DNA from: Paracentrotus lividus
Lineage: Eukaryota; Echinodermata; Echinoidea; Camarodonta; Echinidae
Assembly (NCBI GenBank): GCA_940671915.1
Contig: CALNVZ010003435.1
Span: 11,692,694 to 11,756,693, forward strand
Length of the DNA stretch: 64,000 bases
Reading direction: 5' to 3'
Shown here: positions 1 through 12,000 of the stretch, piece by piece
Position numbering within the stretch: the stretch's first letter is position 1
Layout: each line of letters begins with the position of its first letter
Made by a program: the position numbers and the translations under genes
The notes under the pieces: model-generated
Database searches by the model: none
Told to the model about the DNA's origin: nothing
What the model saw: only the letters and a program-made list of their open reading frames with translations

Positions 1-26
1 TTTTTCGTCTATTATCATCCAATCAG

Positions 27-3000
27 GTGACTTCAGACGAGGTTGCCTGAGCTCTCCCTCAGGATGCAGCAAGGGAGTTACTATCTCATTTTGGATGAAA
101 CTTCTCAATATTGACAATCTGGATGATCCAGTGACTAACCCACGGAGAAGAGCTTACATTCTGAGGTAAACTTACCACTTTGAATTAGAATCAGATGTTT
201 CTGTTTTGCGAGTTCACCTTATGTGGTAAATAAGCATAAAGGCATAGCTAATGAACAAATGTGCTCTTTATTTTCAGACAAAATGTGTTCTATAGATTTG
301 ACCATCTGACCAATGAGCATTTTAATATTTATACTAATTTTGAGAATATACAGTTGGGAATGTGACATAGTGTTCAATCCCAAAATGTTGATCCTAATTC
401 AATCGACTTACATTAGAATATGACACATTTCCTTGCAGTCTTCTTCCCTGCATCCATAAAAAGAATTATACCAATGCGATTGAGAACCTTGCGTTAATAT
501 ATAAACATATTTGAAGACATGATTCCGTTTTTGATGGATATCCCGGTGAATATCTTTTTCTGCTTCCTTTTAAATCACAGTTCTGGCGCACAAGATATCA
601 ACTCAACTGGCTTTGCCATCTACACAAACAACGTCACGACCACGGTGGAGGTTCGAACTGAACATCGTGTCTGGAAAAACCATTACCTACTCGAATTCGT
701 AGACGAGTGGACCAACATCGCATTAACATGGGGCAGGAGGGATGGACTGTCTTTCTTCGTAAATGGAGAGTTGCAATGTAAGTGTGGGTTGAGGGGAAAA
801 TTATTTTGACAAGGAGAGTAACGAAACTGAATTATATGTGTTGGTGATAGCAGTTGAAATTATTCAAAGAAATGCATAAAAATAAAGACAAACGGTCAAA
901 ATAAAAAAAGTGTCTTGAATACTGCAGTAATTAATGCAAGATTTATATTCAGTGAATTCATTGATGGATTCTGTTTAAATGTTATGGATGTATATTTGTA
1001 ATTTTATTCAGATTAAAATCAGCATATCAGTTTGGAAAAAAAGAACATTGTCTATGACAGGACTATTTTTTTTTCCTTTGAGGCTGTCCTTCTTAAAATA
1101 AGGATTTTATTCAAAGTCTTATAAACACTATGTCTTATCAAAACATATTTACAGACGATTACGAACTCCCGACAACAGTCAGTACCTGGAACTCGACGTA
1201 CAACACCACAACCACAGGACTACCGACTACCACTCCAATTCCAACGACCACCGAAGGACCGACCACGATCGTTACCACCCAGCCCGCAACTACGGAAGGA
1301 AATGTCACCAACGGAACCACGCCGGTCAACGGCACCAACTACTTCACCACCGATCACACGACCACGCCCTTTGTCCCCGCAGAAACCACCATTGAGGTGA
1401 CGACCACGCCTATTTGGACCACACCCTATCGCTGGAGTCCACGCGAGAATGATACCTATTCCCATTTGGTGTTGGGGGCCCGGAACGATCTGAATGAGGG
1501 GTATACCAGGGCAGAGTTTGCTGACTTGGCTGTTTGGTATGAGGTCATTGATATGATGAATCCTAGGCTGAGCAAGATGGTCATGGGAGAAGAATGTCAT
1601 GAAATCGGTATGTGATCAATTTTCATTGAAATAATTTGATTTATTTCCACTTTCAAATTAAAGAACATTAATCTGTGTTTGGCGATTATTCGTCATAAAT
1701 CTTAAGATAATCTGGACAATCATAGTAGAATTTTTAAAAAGTTTATTCACTTTTTTAACGTAAATGTTGTTTAAAAAAAAAAAAGATCTTATATATTATT
1801 TATATAAGCTTTTTTTCTTCTCTATTTTGCTTTTTTAGTGATTACTGACAACCACGAGGAGTTAGCCGGTTATGAAGTCTGGACAGGAACGATCGAGTGT
1901 GATGATCGTCATCTCGCAGACTGCACAGAGAATCTCGATAGCTTCTTTGAAGTGGTATGTACACTACGATACAGACGTTAAAAGGGTACTTGGTTATCAT
2001 AAAAACGTACATTAATTTTTCATGTGAAACTTTTAATAACCAGAACCGATTCAATTCAAGAGTATGAGAGAATTTTTATATGTTTTTTTTTTATTGAATT
2101 GAAAAGATTTTATTGAAATTAAACATAGCAGCCCGAAGGCTGAATTGCATTCTATGTACAACATAATCTTGTCTTGTATAACCTATCAAATATGTTAACA
2201 AACATGATACATGTACATGTATAATAAACTATTCAAATTAACCCTAACTGAAATTATAGATTGGTAACAATGTTATTGTTGTTGTTAAAGGAAAATAAGC
2301 CCGAAAACAAACAGCTTAGTAGACATTAGAATGATTACCGTTTAATAGGCAACCAAGTCATCAGGAAAAAGATCGCCAATGTCCAACTGAAGAAATGTTA
2401 TACCTCTTCCATTTCCAAGAGATACCAAACTTTAATCGCTCAGCATCTCTTTTCAACAGCAAATCTTTGTCTCCCATTTCGCCTTCTCTCTAGATCTCCA
2501 AAGCTTCCTTCGAAGACCCAGTCGTCTATGAGATCGCGAAGGTCCGACTGAGGAACTATACCGACACCTCGGCTTACATGACCGTAGATGAGATCAAGAT
2601 GACCACGGTTCTTCTCGAGAAGGCTTTGACCAGGACGTTGCCGGAGACAATGCTGCCCGAAGAAGCACTGAGCGACATGGAGGTAGGTTCTCTTTTAAGA
2701 AGATTATTAAATTAATAAAGAGAAGAAAATAAGCAACGTAAAATACTGTTCGTGTTATTTTTTTCCTATCCACCTATTTCTATGTTGTTTGGTTGTTTTT
2801 GGTTAGAGGCCTATGCATTCGTGTTGGCTCTGCATTTTTATCATTTTTGTTTAGATTCGCTAACAGAAAATGAAAATATTCGACAAACAAAACAAGTCCC
2901 CAAAGTGCTGCCTCTGGAACCAGTGTCCGTGTTTGTAAAATAATAAAATACGGTCCGTTCATTAAGTTCTGTGTCGCTAGTGATAATATATTTAGATTTA

Positions 3001-6000
3001 TGGTGTAAAGTAAATCATATTGTGGTCTATAATTTCTTGACTGTAAATTGTTTGATTTATCAGGACCTTATAGCAGTGACTAGTAATCTATTCAATGAAG
3101 ATCGTCAAAGACGTTGGACAACAATTCACCAGGTGAGAATAAAATGAAACGTAAAATTTTACTTTAAAAAAAATATTCCGTAATTACAGGCCGAGACAAC
3201 CATTTTGGTCTATTTTAATGTTTGTATACGCTTAGGTGTAATTTCATTTATAAAAAGACAATTACAAGTGTAGGGGAGACCGGGGATGGAAGTTACACGG
3301 GTCAGTTGTTACAGTTCTCAGTGTGCTAAGTTGGAACAAGAGAGTTCGTGCTAACTGGCATCTATATACAGCCTACACATAGCTCTGATGAACTGCCGGT
3401 CGTGAGGTTTCTCCGTTTTATTAAAAAGTAAATCAACAAAAACCTTTTTTTTTTTACAGTTCCAAGTGAATTTTTGACAAAAATTTAAAATTTGTAATAG
3501 TTCTTACAACTGAGGGCACATGATGATAGTCTGGTATTGTGAATATAGTACATGTATGTCACTAATGTACCCCTGGGCCATGCCCTGTAATTCTGCCTAA
3601 TGGCTTTGCTACAGTTGATTGTATGTGTAAAATCACTCATGGGGTAGATGTTACAACAACCTACCCCATGTCGATGTTACAACCTACCCCAATTACATTA
3701 CACATGTATAGTAATTTTGTTCCAATTTTCTGGTGTTAATATTTGGATACTTTTATTATTACTTTAGTCTATTCTAGAGCTCTACTTGATCTACTGTTAA
3801 CGATACCAAGAAACTGGAAAGTTGAAACAAAAGTATGGTATAAGAGATTTACACATTGTGACAAATTACCATGTATGTTTACATGTAGTAACAATTTACC
3901 CCGTATTGTGTAACAACTTACCCCGTATACGGGTAGGTTGTTACAAAAAAATGTCTTCATTAATTAAGCTGTAGTTAATAAGTGTTTACATGTTTTCAAG
4001 TTTTATGTGCCTCAGGTTTTAGCCAACATAATAGGCTAACTACAGACCCAAAATGGAGTGTGTGAGTACTCTCATTAAATTATCTGGCCCAAAATGTGAA
4101 TTTTGTAACGTCCATCCCCGGTCTCCCCTACCTCTAATTGTTGCCAGTGTTTGAATTAATGAAGTAAGATCTACTTTTAAGATTTTCTATGAATACCTAA
4201 ACCATAATCTATAATCGATATAAAATGATTTTTCAAATAATAAACAGGCACGTAGACGACGAGGTACATACAGTACGGATACCGCCCTGGGACTCGCCAG
4301 CAAACTCGAGGATTATCTGATGTCAATGGCTGAGATCGTCGAGGGTGTCAATGGGACATATACCGACGTCAATTTGACCATCGTCACTGATAATATAAGT
4401 AAGAAAGTGAAAATAATGGGCGTGACGAGAATGGAGAGCATGTTGACAATGATTATTGCGCATGGATTATAAGGGTGAAAAGAATACCTGAATCAGACGA
4501 GGAAATGAAAATGATGGTGCAAAAAAAAAAAAAAAAAAAAACGCCATGCAAACTGTGACGCGAATGAGGATGTTGACGAAAATAAGAAGGGTGACGAGAA
4601 CAAAAAGGATCACGAGAGTGATAAGGGTGACGAAAAGGAATAAGGTGAAAAGGATGACGAGAATAAGATGGGTGACAAGAATTGAAAGGGTGACAAGAAT
4701 TGAAAGGGTGACAAGAATTGAAAGGGTGACGAGAAAAAGAAGGGTGACGAAAATGAGAAGAAAGACTGAAATGATAAAGATGAGGAAAATACGAAGGGTG
4801 GAGAGAATAAGATTGCTGAAAAGAATGAGAAGGCTAACGAGAATAAGAATAAATAGGAGATTGAAAGAATGACGAGAATATGAAGACGAAGAAAATGAGA
4901 AGGGTGACGAGAAGAAGAGAGGTGACGAAAATGAAAAGGTTGAAGAAAATGAGAAGATGACGATAATGAGTAAGATCACGAGAATGAGAAGGATGGCGAG
5001 AATGAGAAAGATCACGAAAATAAGATTGCCGACGAGAATGAGAAGGGTGACGAGAATGAGAAGGATGACGAGAATGAGAAGGGTGACGAGAATGAGAAGG
5101 GTGATGAGAATGAGAAGGGTGACGAGAATGAGAAAGATCACGAGAATGAGGAGGGTGACGAGAATGAGAAGGGTGACGAGAATGAGAAAGATCACGAGAA
5201 TGAGAAGGGTGACGAGAATGAGAAGGGTGACGAGAATGAGAAGGGTGACGAGAATGAGAAGGATGACGAGAATGAGAAGGGTGACGAGAATGAGAAGGGT
5301 GACGAGAGTGAGAAGGATGACGAGAATGAGAAGGATAACGAGAATGAGAAGGGCGACGAGAGAGAGAAGGGTGACGAGAATGAGAAGGGTGACGAGAATG
5401 AGAAGGATGAAGAGAATGAGAATGTTGACGAGGGTCAAAAGGGAGACGAGCATGATAGGAGAAGGATGACGTGAGAGAGAAGATGATAAGAATAAGGGTG
5501 ACGAAAATGAGAGGGATGACGAAAATTAGAAGAAAGACAGAAATGAGAATGTTGAGGAAAATAAGAAGGGTGACGAGAATAAGATTGCTGACAAAAATGA
5601 GAAAGATGACGAGAGAATGAAAGGTTGACGAGAATAGGAAGACGAAGAAAATGAGAAGGGTGACGAGAAGAAGAAAGGTCACTGTGATGAATATGAAAAG
5701 GGTGACGAGAGTGAGAATGTTGACGAGGGTCAGAAGGGAGACGAGCATGGTAAGATCGTGAGCATAAAAACTTTACAAGAGAAACGGGAATGATGAGATT
5801 GACGTGGGTGAGAGAATCATATCAACTGATTTATTTTTCTATTTCAGTTGTCCATGTGGATAGGTATCGATCAGATGACGTTGTTCCAGGTACTATCTAC
5901 CAATTTCCCGATTATGACAACCTCGTGTTAGAAACTACCGATCAATCTACCAATGAATCATCTTCAGATCCATGGTCCGGAGCAACCGATCAGATTACAC

Positions 6001-9000
6001 TACCGCAAAATGTTTATGACTACATCCCTGCTAAAAGAGGTATTTACTATAAATCATTCAAAATAGGAATGTGAAAAGCATATGAATATTACTTCGGTGA
6101 GGATAACAAAAGCATAGGGGCTTGTTGGATTTATCCCCGAATTAAATTTCATGTAAAATTTGAACTTTTGCTGTAAAAAAGGACCAAGATATTTCAAGAA
6201 GCAATTGTAAAGATCTGAATTGAATATTTAAAAAAATAATAAATTAAAATTTGCAGAAAAGAATAACAATGCACTGACATTTATATATAGATTACTTTGT
6301 TAACAATATGTGTATCCTCTTCATGTACTTATAATAAATTAGTTTATATCGTATTATTATATCTTTCTGTCATCAGATAACAAAGGAGATATAGTCATGG
6401 TGGGAATCTTGTTTAATACATTGGATCAAATTCTACCTGTCGTGAGCAGTGAAGAGTAAGTATATACCCCCCTTTTTTTTTTCTTCTTCTTTTTCTTCTC
6501 CTTCTTGTATCATATCATACAGAATATTCTCAAAAGATAACGCAAACAAATTTCCCTTAAGCCACGGCGACTCAATATTACTTCAACTTTATCGATCCGA
6601 GAATACCATACAACATAGTCTTTGTATACCCTTGTCATTTCTTATGAACCCTAATATCTCTTTATAGTACACTCTACAAGGAATCCATGCAGGTTGATAG
6701 TCGTATAATGTACCTCCGCGTAGAGCCTCCACTTCGAAAGAGCCTCTACAACAAGATCGTCATGCAGTTTGAACATAAGAAGGTGAGTTGGAATAACAAG
6801 TTAAACACTCTGGGGATCTAATATAACTCATCATACGCCTGTTTTTCAAATATATAAATTCCTTTAAGTGTTAACAAATTCACAATCAAAGACAATATAT
6901 TGTTAAAGAGAAGATATATTATTTCTTCTATCAAGCCTGGAAAGAATTGTTTTTTAAAATTCTAACTGACTAGCATGGAATACTGAAGGATATAAAAGCA
7001 GGAAACTCAAATGAAAATTGATAGTGACTTTAAAATTCGATCTTTATTTTCGAATCACTGTGAAGAAAAAAAAAAGCGTTGATTATACTTTTAAACCATT
7101 TTGTTTGTTTTCTCTACAGTCCTTGTCGTCTAAGGATCAACCATTCTGCGTCTTCTGGGATTTCGATGTTCCGTAAGTAGAACTAAACAAAACAAAAAAT
7201 ATCGGAACTATTATATCAAATGGAAAAATTCAGATGTCTCTATGATCTGAAATGCGTCAAGCACAATTGATAATTAAAGGTGAAAACACTCCACAGTTCT
7301 TTCGAATCGTGCAGATCGTAGAATAGGTATCACGAGGCCCATAATTGAAACAAAAATTTTGCTACAAAATGTTTCACGTGATGAGTAGACAATAGGTAAA
7401 TTAATTAATTAATAAATGAACAATGAAAATACAGCAAAGAACAAAGTAGAAATACGATGGATTAGCTAAATTCATATGGAATTCGAATATGTTTTTCCCT
7501 TTTGCACAGGCATATACTTATCTTATCAATTGAGTCAATTGAGTCAATTGGGAAGAATAAGTCTTGTCATAACTTTTGACCTTTCATGTGTTGACTAAAA
7601 TAGGTACACCAAGGAAGGTGCATGGAGTATGAGAGGATGTACTCTGGAAGAAACAAATGAAACCCATACCACGTGTCATTGTGATCACCTGACACATTTC
7701 GCCATCATGACCCAGGATCGAGACCCTGTGGTAAGTACGTCACGTGACTCGGTGGTAGGGCAGTTTTGTAGGTCCCAGATTCAAAACCAAGATGACACGT
7801 CCGAAGGGATCAGCCATTATTGTCAAGGTCCTAAAGCGGGATTAAACTACAGATATCCCTTGTTGTTAACCTATAGACATGTATGCTTAAAAGTAAATCC
7901 TCAAGGTTTTTTTTTTTATGTTTGAGAAGGAAGCTGCCCAGTTGATCGCAATTTCACAAGACCGAATGTTTACGAGAATGATACTTTTGGTGGACGATGG
8001 TATGAGCAGTCACATCTAACTCACTGTATCCTTATAGTTGAAAACCGTCAAAAGACTGCAAGTGTCGAAGAGGGTTGGGGGTAGATATATAATCCAAACA
8101 GACAACACTGATTGATGTTGCGCTAACATGCTATTAACATGGGTGCTTGAACAAACTCCCGGAGCAAACTACACGCTTTACTTTATTGGAAAGCATGAAA
8201 ACTGTACTTTTCGTAACTGAGCTATTAAAAAGAAGTTGTCCAGGGCCTTTCATTATAAGAATTGTGATAAACTCATATCAGTCATAACTCTTTTTAATAT
8301 TACATATTGTAAATCTTTCAGGTTGTGTCCATTCATGATAAATACTTGAGGTACATCACATGGGGTGGTATAGCAGTGTCTCTTATCGCTCTTATCTTCC
8401 TCCTCCTCATCTTCATCTCTGTTGCGTAAGTATAGTCATCAATCTCATATATATGTTGTTATCTCTCCAACTTGGCATGTAACTCTATATTATAAATCAA
8501 TATTCGGCATGGTTGATTTAAAGATGCACATTGAAATGAAACGTTTGTTATCACTGGCAGATCTATGATTTGAAAAATAGGGGGGGGGCATATAAAAAAA
8601 ATTCTAACTTGTTAAATGTACAGTCCATGAGTGGTTTTCAAATTATAGGGGCGGGCGCATCCCCTGCGCCCTGCCTGGATGAATTACCGCTTATAAATTT
8701 GTCTCTGTTCAAAAACCTTTGACATAAAACTATGTTAATTGTTTAAGACTGAATATACTTCGAAAAATGTTTCTCCAAAAGATCTGATAAACTAAATAAT
8801 TGAGGTTGCTTTATTCTCCTGAAAGAGTGTCTGGCCGGGCGGTACAAAAGTACGCCCAAGGAACTTGCAGCATCAGACTCGTCATGGACTTTTGCCCTTT
8901 TATTTTACTCTACAATGGGGAAACTTAAATGCAACACGTGTTTCAACTTTACATTGTTATCATTGTTGATGTGTGACTTTCAATAAAATTGAACAAACCA

Positions 9001-12000
9001 AATGATTATTATAAGATCTTTGATATCATAACCATACGAAGACTGTCATGTATTCATTATCTTTATTTTCTTCCCTCGTCCTCTCTTTTTCACACACAGG
9101 GACTTGCATACCATCCGGAACTGTATCCATATTAACATGATCTTATCCATGGTCTTCGCCAAGATCACTTACATTGTCGTTGATTTCTTGGATCCCAATT
9201 CGGTCGACTGGGTAAGTTTGTGATTACACCTATTGGTTTTGATTTGTTAGAAATATTAGGAAATCGTTGAAAGTGCAGAATTATCAAATAGTCCCCCAAA
9301 CTGTGTGTTGGTCATGTTTTTACTTCATATAAGTTTACTTTTGAATAATTTATCATGCTTTTTCCTATCCGTTATTTGGTCCCAGGGACTATCCTTACAA
9401 TATCCTTATAAACCCCCGTTCGCTTAAGACCCGATCGCAAATGTCATTAAGAACGGTTAAGGATACCGTGCAAATGATTTTCAAAACATTAAGTAAGAAT
9501 TTCTTTAGAAAGCCATGCTAAACCACCATTCGCAGACCATTCGTAAGTTCGAAAATTAGTCGATGTTCTTGTCCAATATTTGTTTTTCACATTCGTATGA
9601 ATCCCCTTTTCGTAAAACAAACAAAGTAAAACAAAGTCTGGTAGATAGAATAATAAATCATTTTAATCATTACATATTTTCCCCAGATTTCTTGCAAGGC
9701 GATCGCATGTGTGATGCAGTATTTCTACGTAGGAGTGTTTAGCTGGATGATGGTTCAAGGAGCTCACCTCCTAGTCGAGGTGGTCAACCCTAAGAACATC
9801 CCTTACAAACAGAAGTTTAGATATTACTTCCTCGTCGCATGGGGTAAGTTAGCTTTTATAAAATTGATACACCAATAATATTCACTGTTCAATGGTCCAA
9901 GGAGCTCACCTCCTAATCGAGGTGGTCAACCCTAAATATCCTTTACAAACAGAAGTTTAGATACTACTTCTTCGTAACATGGGTTAAGTTGGTTTCTGCA
10001 AAATGTATTATTCATTATTTTGATTTTCACTGATTAATATAGGCCTAATCCAGGGTTCTAGGACATCTCCCCCGGAGGACAACTCCCCCGGGGACAATTC
10101 CCGGAGGACAGCTCCCCCGGAGGACAACTCCCCCGGAGGACAACCCTAACCCTAACCCTAACCCTAACCCTAACCCTAACCCTAACCCTAACCCTATGTC
10201 CTCCGGGGGAGCTGTCCTCCGGGAATTGTCCCCGGGGGAGTTGTCCTCCGGGGGAGATGTCCTGATACGCTAATCCAGGCATACATATGTGTATATTTTG
10301 GGTTTGACTTTTCTGTTATAGATGGTTCTGTGGAATTGGTGCAGGAAAATTATGCTACAACATATTAGAAACATGATAATTGCTTCCAAAACTGTTCTGT
10401 CAAAAGAAGTATCTGAGATGGATGAAGGGGCTGGAAAGTGAAGCGGGCGGGTAGCCGAAATAGCATTTCTTTACACCTGAAATTAGGGGGGGGGGACAAA
10501 TAAAAATGGGCCCGAAATGTACGCCAAAAATATTAACTACCAACCAACCCAAACAATTTTTCTTGGGGGTGGGGGAGGGGCGGGATGGGCCATGTAAAGC
10601 TCATGCGGCCTCCCAATCGATTCGTAATACCGACATTAGTTGAGCTTTAGAATTTTCATCATGCAAAAGAAAAACATATATATAGAAAACCTTTTCTTGT
10701 GTGTTTTCTAGGTACCCCTTTCATGATTGTAGGCGTTTCGTTTGCCAAGGCACACGAAGGTTATGGTACAACAGACGAGTAAGTGCATGATCAAATTAAA
10801 TTCAATTGAATTAACAAAGTATAATTTTCTCATGCAATAACATGTTTACATATTACACATTTTTAAGTTTTGTTGATATAATGAATAGTGCTCTGAGTAA
10901 TGCGAGGCCATGATAATTGAGATTCTCTAACGTTATAAAGTGAGGTGAAGAAAGGTTTCATCAAGCATCTATTTTGATGACAATCAAATTGTGTTCCTAA
11001 AATTGATTTGAATGTTTCCTTGCATAATACCATTTTTTTCTTCAAATTGCTTTGTTCTTACTTCAGATGTTGGTTGACAATGGAAAACAATGCATTATGG
11101 ATCTTCCTGGGAACCAGTTTATCCATAATATTCGTAAGTATGCAGAAAAAAACTCATTAACCTATAATGAGACATTAATTCCAAACTTCTATTAAGTGAT
11201 TTATTTTTCCATCGCTGCTTTGACTATTCTTATTTTACAATTTATTTCCAAAATGGACAAAGTTTACTCATTTTTTTTCTCGGATTTCAATTTGTTGTAA
11301 ATTAGTTATCCTTCATAATCCATGATTATTGTTATGCATTTTTATGTATACGACAAATCTCTGTGTTTTATTAATTATAAAAATCAAAAGGAAACTAACT
11401 TCATTATGTTGATCGAGTTTATTCACTTTAATTTTACAGCAAGCAAATGAGTATAATCAAAACACAATCCTAGACAATGAATAGATTATTCAGTTCAAAT
11501 TGCTGAAATTAAACATTGATGGCATGTTTTCTTCTGCAGGTATTGACAGAAAATACCTCTTTGCCATATTTTTATTTTAACTCTTTGCTATAAAGTGTAA
11601 AACAAAGTTTGAATTCGTTAGACAAAACGGCAGAACGTAGATGGAATCAGATGAGAAAGGAAGGATATTATACTCTATGAAATGATTATATGAATGTGTT
11701 GATGATTTTTCTGAAATTGGTTCTTTGCATTATTTATCATTGATATATCATGTTCTCTTTATTCCAGATCAATATGATCATAATCATGATAGTATACTGT
11801 TGCACATCAAGGGCAGCAAAGCGATCAGACCCTCTCAAGACAAGAAAGTAAGTTTCAAAAGGAGTAAGAAATAATCACCAACCTCCCGCGGGAGTCCTAC
11901 TGGCTCTATCTTAGAGAGATGGACTATTAAGATATCATAATCATATTGAGGTTGGAGTATATAATTATGCATCACATTTATTAGAAACGTTACAAAAAAT

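Noticed and set aside
4467-5748. Long open frames on both strands (328, 304 and 170 codons) within the minisatellite
   Set aside because: The 18-base period keeps frames open; composition is repetitive, both strands are open at once, and the region lies between two well-supported exons.
10058-10282. 74-codon minus frame with an Arg-Val repeat
   Set aside because: It is a translation of the CCCTAA repeat and its GC-rich inverted arms.
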